This document shows, piece by piece, positions 7,101 through 13,406 of a DNA stretch of 13,406 nt. The position numbers and the translations under genes were made by a program. The notes below the pieces were generated by a model. That model made no database searches. It saw nothing but the letters and a program-made list of their open reading frames with translations, and was not told the origin of the DNA. The DNA is taken from positions 1-13,406 of the forward strand of contig NZ_FR892818.1 in the NCBI RefSeq assembly GCF_000434895.1, in the 5' to 3' direction. This DNA is from Phascolarctobacterium succinatutens CAG:287 (GTDB taxonomy: Bacteria; Bacillota; Negativicutes; Acidaminococcales; Acidaminococcaceae). Each line of letters opens with the position of its first letter. The first letter of the stretch is position 1.

Positions 7101-10100
7101 TATCCTGCTTGGAGTACAGCTCTACCTCACCGCCTACGATGAGCGCACCATCAGGACGCAAATCTTCGCTGCGCACCTGTGCCAGGAACACCTCCGGTAC
7201 AAGAACCTTTTCGCCGTTGACTACTTCTTCCATCAGCCAGACAATATCTGTGGTCAGGCTTGCCATCTGCTCTGCTGTCAGGGCTACGCCAACCTTCAAA
7301 TCCATTGCTTCCGCAACTACTGCGCCTGCGTTCATCAGGGCAGCAAACTGCTCCATATCGCTGCCGTAATCACCAAGATATTTCTTGCCAGTCAGCGTAC
7401 CAATCTGCTGCAAAACAAATTGCTGTTCAAAATAACCATCGCCAAGTCGTTTGCCAACCTTTTCCGGATCTGCCTTTACACGCTCCAAAAGGTAGTCACT
7501 GGAAAGGAACTCGTGATAATCAGCAAATTTCTTGTTCGTCTCAATAAGGTATTTCGCCGTTGCATCTTCCGTCAGCTTAAAGATTTTGCTGTTGATATGC
7601 AGACTGGAAATATCTGGCAATTTATCGCCTGTTTGGTTATCCTTGCCTGCTGCAGACTTATCATCAGCCTTTCCTTCTACGCTGGTAGATACATCCTGCT
7701 TTTCCTTGTAAAGCTTTTCATCCGTAAGATGATTTTCTGCATCCGTCTTGAAATAAGCATCGCTTTCAGGCAAATCGCCTACTTTTCCCTTTGCCTGATG
7801 TGTTTTATTTACAATATCAGCAGCATTAATTTTTACGCCACCAACACCGCTCAAAAGGCTTAAGCACTCGCTGTCAGTGCCCTCCTCGTCTCGCATCGTA
7901 TGGTCATAATACGGAATAACCGTCGTGCCATAAACCCAACGGCATCTGATATGCATTCTTCTATGCTTTTTATACTTCCAGTAATGGTAATCATTACCAC
8001 GGTCATAGTAATGTATCGTTCCCTGATAGCCAACATTTTCTACCGTACCGCCAGCATTGACAGTTAAATTTTTTCCTGCCTTTATTTTGCTGTAATGGTT
8101 GGTCAGGTCTTTGTCCAAATCAATCTTGATGTTACCGCTGGCAATGATATTTGCATCCGCAGTCTCTTTATCAATCTGCGCAGTCAAAATCTGCCTGTCA
8201 AATTTGCGCACTGCATCATAATAATTAGGTGCGTTCAAATGCGGTATCTTGTAGGAAATATCCTCATGGCTTTCTTTAAAGCTTGTTTCAAAAATCTCCT
8301 TCTTGTTGACAAGATTCTTCGCCTTGATACTGATGTTCCCTTCACTTTCTATATCAGAGGAACGGTTCATAACTGTATCCTGTGCATTTAAAGACAAATC
8401 ACCTGCAGCATTGATTAAAGAGCCTTGCTTTACGCCTGTTTTGTTCTGATTAGTAATATTGGTTGCAGAAATTGTGCCACTGCCGCCGACAGCCACCAAC
8501 CCATCTTCGTTCAGGAAATCGCCAATGCTGTTGATTGTCAGATCTTTGGTGACAAAAATATTACCAAGGTCTTTATTCGTGAAATCGTTTGATGTGTTTA
8601 TAACAGCATTTTTACCGATACCAAAATATGCACTGTCCTGATTAGTAAAACTGCCTAAATCTGCTTCCAGATTGCCTTGTACGTCAACGCTTGCTTTACT
8701 GCTGCGCATTGTGTCAGCAGTTATTTTCGCATCCCCGCCGGTATGTAAATTAGCCAGATTACTGTTCAGCAGCATGCCTGCTTTTATTTCCCCATCGCCG
8801 GAAACATAAATATTGGCATAATTATTATTCAACGTATTGCTTGCTTCTAACCGCAGGCTGCCCTTGCTGACAAAAGCGCCTTTATTAGTATTGCTGAAAT
8901 CTGTTGCAGTTATTTTTGTCAGTGCGCTGCTGCCATCCGCACTGATTGTTGCACCGTCATTAGCAAATCTATTAGCAACAGCAAGCGTACCATTTTGCCC
9001 ATAGTTAACCAGGGCAGTATCCTGATTGATGAAATCAGCTGCCTTCACGTCTAAATCATTGCCTGCTAAGATGATAGATTTATTATTACTAATAGACGCA
9101 GCAATATTGATATCCGCATCATTTCCGGCAGAAATCAAGCTGTTATTAGTATTAGATAATTTTGCAGCAGAAACCTTAAGAGCTTCGCCTGCTTTCAAGG
9201 TAGCCTTATCCTGCTCCACATCACCACTTACTGTAGCTGTTAAATTTTTCTGTGCTTCAATGTAACCCAAGCTGCTATTTTTAAGTGCACCAGCATTTAT
9301 CTGCATATTTTCTGTTGCAGCAATCTTACCGGTGTTCTGCATTAATCCATCCGCACTGATATGCAATTCATTGGTATATACTTCACTTTTATCTACCTGC
9401 AGGTTGTTCGTGAAGATCTCCAACTGTTTAGGAGTGCGCGCATTCAGGCCATCACCGGCTATAATCATATCACCCTTGTTGTTTCCAAACTTTAAATTAC
9501 CGTCTGCCCAATTCGTCACTGCGCCTGTAGAGAGAACCACATTATCTGTGTTGATAAACCCAAGTCCGTTAACACTTATACCATTGGCATTGGCAATAAC
9601 AACACTTGCTTTGTTTCCTGCAACCTCCAGGTATCCGTTAAGCGTGCTGGCATTGCTGCTGGTAACCTCGTTTAAGATTACACTCGCACCTTTGCCAGCA
9701 AGGAACATATTGCGGTCAATGTAACCGCCAAGCTCAGTTTTAGTGTACTTGGTTGCGTTATTCAAAATCAGGCCTGTAGATTTAATGTTGAAATCACTGT
9801 ACAAATTACGGGAAACACCGTTGCCGTTCACTTCCGCAATCTGCACCAGGTCAACACCATTAGCAGCCTTGTCAATAATTGGTTTATATTTACCATTGGC
9901 GTTAGCATCTGCCACTAAATCTAAATCATTGTCACTTATCTTATCCTTTTTCACCGTAGCCGCAACACCAGAAGCTTGCGCTATATCAGGCAAGGCAGGC
10001 GCTTTAAAATCTTCTGCCTCACGCGGGGCTTCAGGATTTGGCGTCTCAGGGATTACCGGTTTATCAGGATTAATCTCTGTAATGCTTACACCGGTAGTAT

Positions 10101-11484
10101 TATTAATTTTACCATCTGCGCCAATAGTATAAATATTATTCTTGTTTAAAGTAAGCTTATCTGCTGTAACATTTACGCTACTTTTTGCACCTATAGAGCC
10201 ACTGCCACTAAGAATACCACCAGCAGAAATACTTGCTTCGCCACTGCTATGCATATATCCGTCATTGTTTATAGCTTTAGCACTGTTTACATGCAATATA
10301 CTTGATGCATTGATATTGCCACTGTTGGCAATTTCATCAGCAGTAATCCTTAACGCTGCAGCGTCCTGCAAAAATTTAGGATTTTCCTCTTCCTCTTCTG
10401 CAGTGTAAGCTGCACCTGCTTCCAAGGTACCACTGTTGGTCAGCTTGCCGCCAACAGTCAGCGTCATATCCTTTTGTGCTGTTATAACGCTGCTGTTTTC
10501 AATGTCTTCTGTACTGCTGACCATCACGTTGCCATCGGAGGTAAGAGATGTGTAATCCTTATTCGATAATCCGTCCGTAGTATTATTGCTACCAGCGTTT
10601 TTAGTAAAGACAATCCTGCCGTCATTGGTAATGCTTAAATTCTCCTGCGCTTTCAGGTTGCCGCCAATATTCATACCCAGTCCTTTTTCCGTACCTACAA
10701 GCATAATCCTGCCGGCATACATACCACCCAATGCAGCTACATCAAGTGCCACCTGTGGCTTTTCCGCAGTCGCAGTTGTTTTATGGACTTCTAACGAGCC
10801 ATCTGTATTGTATTTTACCTCATTGCTGCCTGCGACAACATTTATCGCCTCATTTGCCCAAAGCTCATCATTAATTTTTATCGCACGGGCCATAATATCT
10901 AATTTATCAGGTCTGTAATCTGTGCGTTGGTCTTCTGTTAAGCCAGCATTCTGGATATCTATAGTACCTTTTGCAACAGAAAAGCCATTTAACTTACCGT
11001 CAGCACCCCAATCAGGCATACCTGTAGTAAGCGTAGCTCTGCCTACATTGATAAAGCCAAAATCCTTGCCGACAATACCGTTTGGATTGGCAATTACTAA
11101 ATCAGCTTTTGTACCGGCAATCTCAAGCATACCATTCAGGTTTGTTTTGCCTGTACCTGTTACTTCAGTAAGAATCAGCTTTGCTGCATTTCCCTGCAAA
11201 TTGGCGTTAGCATTCAACGCTCCTGCTAATTGGGAATTATACTGCGCGCTTCCTGTATGGTTATTGAAGACAATACCATTGCCAGCCACATTGAAATCAG
11301 TAAATTTATTGTGTGATAGGCCATTACTGTCCGGTTTCACTATATTGATTATATTACCGTTTACATTCGCTCCACCTGCTTCTGCAGTAACCGCTGCATA
11401 ACAAGGCATAACTGCCTGCATCTGCAATGATAAAGCAATAGCCAAAGCCAAAAATTTCTTTCTGTTCTTACCCAAATTCCCCAT
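3349..11484 (-). CDS. tpsA: TpsA/CdiA-like giant exoprotein (filamentous haemagglutinin family) with toxin tail
   Basis: The 2711-residue surface exoprotein is exported through TpsB. Order: signal peptide (1-~31, hydrophobic FLALAIALSL, likely cut after CYA); TPS domain (~38-275, NPNGI at 133-137); repeats (~275-465); Pro-rich linker (~471-500, four Pro-containing turns); second TPS-like domain (~545-715, NANGI at 632-636); haemagglutinin repeats (~720-1150); a basic, aromatic segment (~1152-1205); a conserved block around LTTDIVWLMEE (~1402-1442); more repeats (to ~2290); pretoxin region (~2292-2435); SGTKNN (2436-2441); a 270-residue tail. The layout matches CdiA-type effectors, which use the tail as toxin against neighbouring cells. 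The ATG has a strong GGAGG site and follows tpsB by 35 bases, so the two form an operon. The 3' part is duplicated downstream in orphan cassettes. An ordinary adhesin is the main alternative; the tail and the coupled small gene favour an inhibition system. Confidence 0.93.
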   Translation of the reverse strand: MGNLGKNRKKFLALAIALSLQMQAVMPCYAAVTAEAGGANVNGNIINIVKPDSNGLSHNKFTDFNVAGNGIVFNNHTGSAQYNSQLAGALNANANLQGNAAKLILTEVTGTGKTNLNGMLEIAGTKADLVIANPNGIVGKDFGFINVGRATLTTGMPDWGADGKLNGFSVAKGTIDIQNAGLTEDQRTDYRPDKLDIMARAIKINDELWANEAINVVAGSNEVKYNTDGSLEVHKTTATAEKPQVALDVAALGGMYAGRIMLVGTEKGLGMNIGGNLKAQENLSITNDGRIVFTKNAGSNNTTDGLSNKDYTSLTSDGNVMVSSTEDIENSSVITAQKDMTLTVGGKLTNSGTLEAGAAYTAEEEEENPKFLQDAAALRITADEIANSGNINASSILHVNSAKAINNDGYMHSSGEASISAGGILSGSGSIGAKSSVNVTADKLTLNKNNIYTIGADGKINNTTGVSITEINPDKPVIPETPNPEAPREAEDFKAPALPDIAQASGVAATVKKDKISDNDLDLVADANANGKYKPIIDKAANGVDLVQIAEVNGNGVSRNLYSDFNIKSTGLILNNATKYTKTELGGYIDRNMFLAGKGASVILNEVTSSNASTLNGYLEVAGNKASVVIANANGISVNGLGFINTDNVVLSTGAVTNWADGNLKFGNNKGDMIIAGDGLNARTPKQLEIFTNNLQVDKSEVYTNELHISADGLMQNTGKIAATENMQINAGALKNSSLGYIEAQKNLTATVSGDVEQDKATLKAGEALKVSAAKLSNTNNSLISAGNDADINIAASISNNKSIILAGNDLDVKAADFINQDTALVNYGQNGTLAVANRFANDGATISADGSSALTKITATDFSNTNKGAFVSKGSLRLEASNTLNNNYANIYVSGDGEIKAGMLLNSNLANLHTGGDAKITADTMRSSKASVDVQGNLEADLGSFTNQDSAYFGIGKNAVINTSNDFTNKDLGNIFVTKDLTINSIGDFLNEDGLVAVGGSGTISATNITNQNKTGVKQGSLINAAGDLSLNAQDTVMNRSSDIESEGNISIKAKNLVNKKEIFETSFKESHEDISYKIPHLNAPNYYDAVRKFDRQILTAQIDKETADANIIASGNIKIDLDKDLTNHYSKIKAGKNLTVNAGGTVENVGYQGTIHYYDRGNDYHYWKYKKHRRMHIRCRWVYGTTVIPYYDHTMRDEEGTDSECLSLLSGVGGVKINAADIVNKTHQAKGKVGDLPESDAYFKTDAENHLTDEKLYKEKQDVSTSVEGKADDKSAAGKDNQTGDKLPDISSLHINSKIFKLTEDATAKYLIETNKKFADYHEFLSSDYLLERVKADPEKVGKRLGDGYFEQQFVLQQIGTLTGKKYLGDYGSDMEQFAALMNAGAVVAEAMDLKVGVALTAEQMASLTTDIVWLMEEVVNGEKVLVPEVFLAQVRSEDLRPDGALIVGGEVELYSKQDIKNMGNIRSDGTVALRAENVDNKGDITGKNLAVKAEKNITNSGTMRAKADALLKAENITNEATVSKKQYKELNQKKLEATGSISAGQNLTLEAGNSITNKGANLTAGKDLTLNANDVDIVTVANEKHVAVAYGSSSAEIHDVQHQQSALSGENIRLNAKKDISIAGGILSAKNDVELNAKGDVNLTAVKDLYSEESEVGKRGSNYYNHNKQVDEAVKGTTIAAKNDISIASGKDINIKGSNVTSEAGKADLAAKNNINIANETEYHERLHEEHNKVSGLLSSKTTDIYDYSKQNTVVSSNVSAGEIAISSKKDTNITGSNVVADNDVSVKTGGNLNIGSAEQTSESEYIKSVKKSGILSGGGLGFTIGKEKQKDQYANQNVEQVGSTVGSVKGNVNLTADKAANVKGSTVVAGKDINITGENISIENSNSVYNAQEKHEFKRTGLSVSVGGAYVDVVNNAANSVKHATDVEDKRLGALVAVKGYKDADKAIKNIKSNGGGKVNENLSINVSLGTTKSKSESNSTTTVANASEVKAGGDVNVTSTKKDINITGSNVEGKDVTLNAKENLNITASETTNKLEQNSQSSSASVGVDFNIATGQVSSVTISGSKSNGEVDANSTSYNESTVKADKKLDFTSGKDTNIKGGKLSGEKITGNVGGDFNIESKQDKNSYKEKNSSAGFGVGIDLSGKNKKDAIATTDKKDKVSNANKTGIFGSATKSNVDSNYESVTDQSGIYAGKEGFDIRVEANTDLKGGIISSTADADKNKLSTGTLTFKDIQNKADYKAGSIGINVDTSKNAKKKDAGVTPNIGVGTKDNAESVTKATVSEGEIEIRDKGNQKQDLKDLNRDTQNSLNKLGEIFDKTKVEERQELAGLFGEIAYKAVGDLAIKNGWQEGSAEKNALHALVGGIMSELTNSGFLAGASGAMINEMIQDKLSDMFKDNPAMHQWANALIGGVVAQVAADNAQMGAATASSGTKNNYLTHKQLDDMKKELAACNGNKDKERKVREKYELIDSLQDEIWLAKHTELNNYQEKVGVDLNGKDVILTSGTCVVHGDEKIKRIIENNDLTGKIIKIDQNESYYADDNGVLYKLPNHSLIENIFVQTSESLIDRNYLKNMKGDYEYLYLGLGIGKNFAVSNGGIIDKKGNVYIFDQEQVGFGASTFVYGGYGIGIIENSVKKDIKYNIVDIIAGYSSGFGASAVASSGVSVADGSNILTVEIGVESSAGTTLYARRHARYIGNILSKEMAK
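3361..3366 (-). promoter_or_regulatory. Ribosome binding site of the candidate immunity gene, inside tpsA
   Basis: AAGGAG lies within the last codons of tpsA, eight bases before the ATG at 3352. It supports this start and, with the ATGA overlap, translational coupling of toxin and protector. Confidence 0.75.
4162..5425 (-). repeat. Cassette homology arm, copy 1 (inside tpsA)
   Basis: This is the tpsA segment from NAKENLNITAS to the SGTKNN boundary that is copied downstream in the same orientation. It contains a 69-bp block (4786-4854) identical base for base to 2323-2391. Relative to copy 2 it carries an extra Lys-rich stretch of about 25 residues (KNKKDAIATTDKKDKVSN and following). Confidence 0.88.
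4180..4610 (-). other. Pretoxin-like region of TpsA
   Basis: Residues ~2292-2435 run from the NRDTQNSLNKLGEIFDKTK helix through two Gly/Ala-rich hydrophobic segments (HALVGGIMSELTNSGFLAG and ALIGGVVAQVAADNAQMG), and end just before SGTKNN. It sits where the pretoxin-VENN domain lies in enterobacterial CdiA proteins. A close copy occurs in the orphan cassette at 1735-2160, which marks it as the conserved platform to which different tails attach. Confidence 0.7.
9340..9852 (-). repeat. Second, degenerate TPS-like domain inside TpsA
   Basis: Residues ~545-715 echo the N-terminal TPS domain element by element: NGNGVSRNLYSDFNI matches SNGLSHNKFTDFNV, then GLILNN, LILTEVTG as VILNEVTS, LNGMLEIAGTKA as LNGYLEVAGNKA, IANPNGI as IANANGI and GFINVGRATLTTG as GFINTDNVVLSTG. 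The Pro of the NPNG hallmark is replaced by Ala. A Pro-rich linker (~471-500) separates the two copies. It looks like an internal duplication that has diverged. Confidence 0.85.
10660..11373 (-). other. TPS (haemagglutination activity) domain of TpsA
   Basis: Residues ~38-275 form the conserved N-terminal secretion domain recognised by the TpsB POTRA domains. It runs from VNGNIINIVKPDSNGLSHN through FTDFNVAGNGIVFNN and LILTEVTG, with the hallmark NPNGI at 133-137 and the following GFINVGRATLTTG. This is the right-handed beta-helix nucleus of the family. Confidence 0.92.
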
Positions 11485-11490
11485 AATAGC

Positions 11491-11495
11491 CCTCC
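11491..11495 (-). promoter_or_regulatory. Ribosome binding site of tpsA
   Basis: GGAGG lies six bases before the ATG at 11484, within the 35-base gap after tpsB. It fixes the tpsA start. Confidence 0.85.
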
Positions 11496-11519
11496 ATCCT
11501 AAGGCTTATACCGATATCT

Positions 11520-13220
11520 TTAAATCTGTGCTGTAAGCATCAGGCCATACGTTCTGCTGGCAGTCTTAAAGCCTTCCGGCTTCTTGACCGGATAACCAAC
11601 AAATGCATCATAGCTGAAAGCCCCTATTCTTCCGCGCATACCGATTGCACTGCCTACTAATTCTGTCCCTAATAAATATTCGGCAGATGGTCCTGATACC
11701 TTGCCATAATCCAATGCCAGATATAGCTGATGCGGTAAATCATCTATAGGAAAACGCAGCTCATTGCGTACTACAAGGCCATCTTCTGCTGAAAGCGTCT
11801 GCTCTCCATCAAAGCCACGTACACTGTACCAGCCCCCTATAGAAAAGAATTCACTGCCATATATTCTCTGGTCTGCTTTTTGCCCACGCACGGAAACATT
11901 ATACTGCGCATCATACCCGCTTCCAAAAGGCACCGGAGCAGTATAATTAGCGCTGAACAGATACATATTATACTGCGTTGTTGCTTCATCCGTCATACCG
12001 TCAGTAGGTCCTGCATCTGCATACCACGGCAAGCCCTTCTGCCATTTCAGCGAGGCATCTAATACGCTTGCGCCAAGGTACTGCCTGTGGTTGACACCAA
12101 CCTGCATTGCAGTTGTCTTTTGGCGTTGCACCTCTATTTCTGTGCCGTCTATATAGCTGTGGCGAGTTTTATGTACAAGACCAAGCTCAAAATCAGTCTT
12201 ACTCTTTTGGTCACGTTGCAGCAAATGATTCCAACTGATGCTGTAACTTGTAAATTTACCGCTGGAAACAAAAGGGTTTACCGCATATTCGACAGTCTGG
12301 TGGTAATCATTCTTGCTGTGGCTGAAAGTAAACCGCTCCTTACCGAACGGGACACTGTAGTACAAGCTGTTCGCCCTTGTTCCCTTGCGTTCTCCTGATT
12401 GCGTAGCATCTTCATTCCAGCTTGCGTAAAACACATCGTTCGCTGAAAAAGGCTGCAACAGCTGCAATGTTGCGCTCATCTGTGCCCTGCCTGTTGTCTT
12501 AGTGCCGCTGTTGTCTACTGAAGTCATTAAAGTCCAGGGCTTTGTGCGCTTAATATCTATAACAAGATTACTTTCACCTTCATTACTGCCCGGCTCAATC
12601 TTGATATCTGCACTCTGCGAAGGCACATTGTTGAAATTATCTATGGTCTGTTCTATATCACGTATATTAAGTATTGAACCTCGCTTCATGCAAACTGCAT
12701 TATGCAATGTACCCCAGGTATTTTCATTTCTGAATTTAATATCCCCCACAATACCAGGAACTAATGAAAAGACAAATTTACCATTTGATAAATCCTGTTC
12801 CCCAACATAAGCTCGCGTTGTTACATATCCGCGGTTAATGATTTCCTGGTTGATTCGTTTCAGCAATTCATTGATGCCGTTCACACCGATCCTCTGACCG
12901 TTAAACTGTGCCAGATATTCATCTATCCAAGTAAATTTATAGCCATATTTTGGTGCATAAAGCACGAAACGTTTAATTCTAAAACTGTTCTCTTCCTCGG
13001 GTAAAACAAAAGCCTCCAAACGGCTGCTTTGCTGCTGCGATTTAGCCATAGACTGACTAACGCGATGCTGCAAATCCTGTTCAGCGCGTTTGGAAGCTTG
13101 CTCCTGCTCTTTCTGAGCAATTATCTGTTGTTGTGTATCTACGGGTGCTGCATCAGCATATACAGGCAATAAAAAACCTGCTGCCAAAGCTATTGACGAA
13201 ACCAGCAATCCTTTTCCCAC
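11520..13220 (-). CDS. tpsB: TpsB/CdiB outer-membrane transporter (FhaC family)
   Basis: The 566-residue Omp85-superfamily pore secretes TpsA across the outer membrane. A signal peptide (1-~24, LLVSSIALAAGFLLPVYADA) precedes a Gln-rich helical plug/linker (~29-70). POTRA1 (~79-155) contains the typical RGYVTTRAYVGEQDL stretch; POTRA2 (~157-225) contains LNIRDIEQTIDNFNNVPS and the PGSNEGES motif. The barrel begins near TSVDNSGTKTTGR (~234), carries the loop-6 VRGF motif at 467-470 and ends with a C-terminal strand, LMLTAQI. Length matches the family. The start is GTG, with an AGGTG site five bases upstream and an in-frame TAA just before it, so no longer start is possible. It is the first gene of the tpsB-tpsA operon; the B-A-immunity order matches E. 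coli-type cdi loci. Confidence 0.96.
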   Translation of the reverse strand: MGKGLLVSSIALAAGFLLPVYADAAPVDTQQQIIAQKEQEQASKRAEQDLQHRVSQSMAKSQQQSSRLEAFVLPEEENSFRIKRFVLYAPKYGYKFTWIDEYLAQFNGQRIGVNGINELLKRINQEIINRGYVTTRAYVGEQDLSNGKFVFSLVPGIVGDIKFRNENTWGTLHNAVCMKRGSILNIRDIEQTIDNFNNVPSQSADIKIEPGSNEGESNLVIDIKRTKPWTLMTSVDNSGTKTTGRAQMSATLQLLQPFSANDVFYASWNEDATQSGERKGTRANSLYYSVPFGKERFTFSHSKNDYHQTVEYAVNPFVSSGKFTSYSISWNHLLQRDQKSKTDFELGLVHKTRHSYIDGTEIEVQRQKTTAMQVGVNHRQYLGASVLDASLKWQKGLPWYADAGPTDGMTDEATTQYNMYLFSANYTAPVPFGSGYDAQYNVSVRGQKADQRIYGSEFFSIGGWYSVRGFDGEQTLSAEDGLVVRNELRFPIDDLPHQLYLALDYGKVSGPSAEYLLGTELVGSAIGMRGRIGAFSYDAFVGYPVKKPEGFKTASRTYGLMLTAQI

Positions 13221-13225
13221 AAAAT

Positions 13226-13230
13226 CACCT
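13226..13230 (-). promoter_or_regulatory. Ribosome binding site of tpsB, supporting a GTG start
   Basis: AGGTG lies five bases before GTG at 13220. A TAA in the same frame shortly upstream excludes an earlier start. Confidence 0.7.
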
Positions 13231-13282
13231 GCTTAAAATATTTTATAATTTCAGTAACTCTAATTAAAATATTCCTAAGATG

Positions 13283-13311
13283 ATTCTATCATAGAAACTC
13301 TGATTTGTGAA
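13283..13311 (-). promoter_or_regulatory. Sigma-A-type promoter of the tpsB-tpsA operon
   Basis: Reading the minus strand, a -35 box TTCACA (13306-13311; five of six to consensus) is followed by a 17-base spacer and a -10 box TAGAAT (13283-13288; five of six). The spacer ends in TGA directly before the -10, giving an extended TGn element. The expected transcription start is near 13276, leaving a leader of about 55 bases before the tpsB GTG. Confidence 0.7.
13284..13296. promoter_or_regulatory. Perfect 6-1-6 palindrome over the -10 box (possible operator)
   Basis: TTCTATcATAGAA is a perfect inverted repeat with a one-base centre. It covers five of the six bases of the -10 box and the extended TG. 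A dimeric repressor bound here would block polymerase. The symmetry resembles Fur/PerR-class sites in form only; the bases are not a clear match to either consensus. Confidence 0.4.
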
Positions 13312-13372
13312 TAATTTATTTTCATGAGTACTCTAAAAGCGGGAAATAATATAGATTTTTGATTATCTTTAA

Positions 13373-13406
13373 GTGTGCAAATGCATTATACAATCTACCG
13401 AGTACT
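13373..13406. repeat. 34-bp terminal direct repeat, right copy
   Basis: Exact same-orientation match to bases 1-34. Joining the two ends leaves about 187 bases between the tatD stop codon (36-38) and the tpsB start codon (13220), a normal spacing for adjacent co-directional genes. Confidence 0.95.

Noticed and set aside
6779..7369. Plus-strand open frame of 196 codons, and others such as 4390-4830, 9332-9724, 10142-10408 and 10922-11401
   Set aside because: They lie fully inside tpsA on the other strand, have Ser/Leu/Ala-rich composition expected of antisense frames, and lack ribosome sites and family motifs.
11395..11410. Cys at residue 28 of TpsA as a lipoprotein lipobox
   Set aside because: The preceding residues (AVMP) do not fit the L-[AS]-[GA]-C pattern, and a signal peptidase I site (CYA-A) is adjacent.
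12087..12398. Plus-strand frames opposite tpsB (also 11764-11946 and 12502-12810)
   Set aside because: tpsB is a clear full-length family member over the same bases; these are antisense shadows.
13326..13333. Eight-base palindrome gagtactc, partly repeated at the right end
   Set aside because: Too short and common to support a site; only seven bases recur at 13400-13406.

Overview
This 13.4 kb window carries a contact-dependent-inhibition-like two-partner secretion locus. All supported genes lie on the minus strand, so reading order is right to left. The proposed source is a diderm Firmicute (Negativicutes-like). The outer-membrane TpsB transporter shows there is an outer membrane. The tatD fragment has the FRGKRN signature I associate with Firmicute TatD proteins. 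Hand-counted 60-base samples give 50-53% GC in the secretion and tatD sequence and about 22% in the two immunity-like genes. The genus is not resolved.

Layout in reading order: (1) a 186-base upstream region (13221-13406) with a good sigma-A-type promoter and a palindrome over its -10 box; (2) tpsB (13220-11520, GTG start), a POTRA/beta-barrel transporter of the FhaC/CdiB family; (3) tpsA (11484-3349), a 2711-residue exoprotein with a signal peptide, an N-terminal TPS domain, a second degenerate TPS-like domain, two blocks of haemagglutinin repeats, a pretoxin region ending at an SGTKNN boundary, and a variable toxin-like tail; (4) a small membrane-anchored candidate immunity gene (3352-2927) overlapping the tpsA stop by ATGA; (5) an orphan second toxin cassette (2892-1237) that repeats the end of tpsA with a different tail; (6) its candidate immunity gene (1230-718), broken by an in-frame TAA; (7) a third, short copy of the tpsA repeat region (about 701-336), joined in frame to the last ~100 codons of tatD (341-36).

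The first and last 34 bases are identical, so the contig closes on itself. On the circle, the tatD remnant lies directly upstream of the tpsB promoter. This is what would result if a chromosomal tatD-tpsB-tpsA-cassette segment recombined between tatD and a downstream cassette, as an excised circle, a tandem duplication, or an assembly artefact. No replication, integrase or transposase gene is present, so an ordinary plasmid or phage is unlikely.

Working model: TpsB exports TpsA to the cell surface; the TpsA tail is delivered to neighbouring cells; the ATGA-overlapping gene protects the producer. The downstream cassettes are promoterless and start-less, and act as a potential reservoir for swapping the tail by homologous recombination through long direct repeats. 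No gene-free stretch exceeds 300 bases. I saw no tRNA, rRNA, CRISPR array, insertion sequence or convincing terminator.
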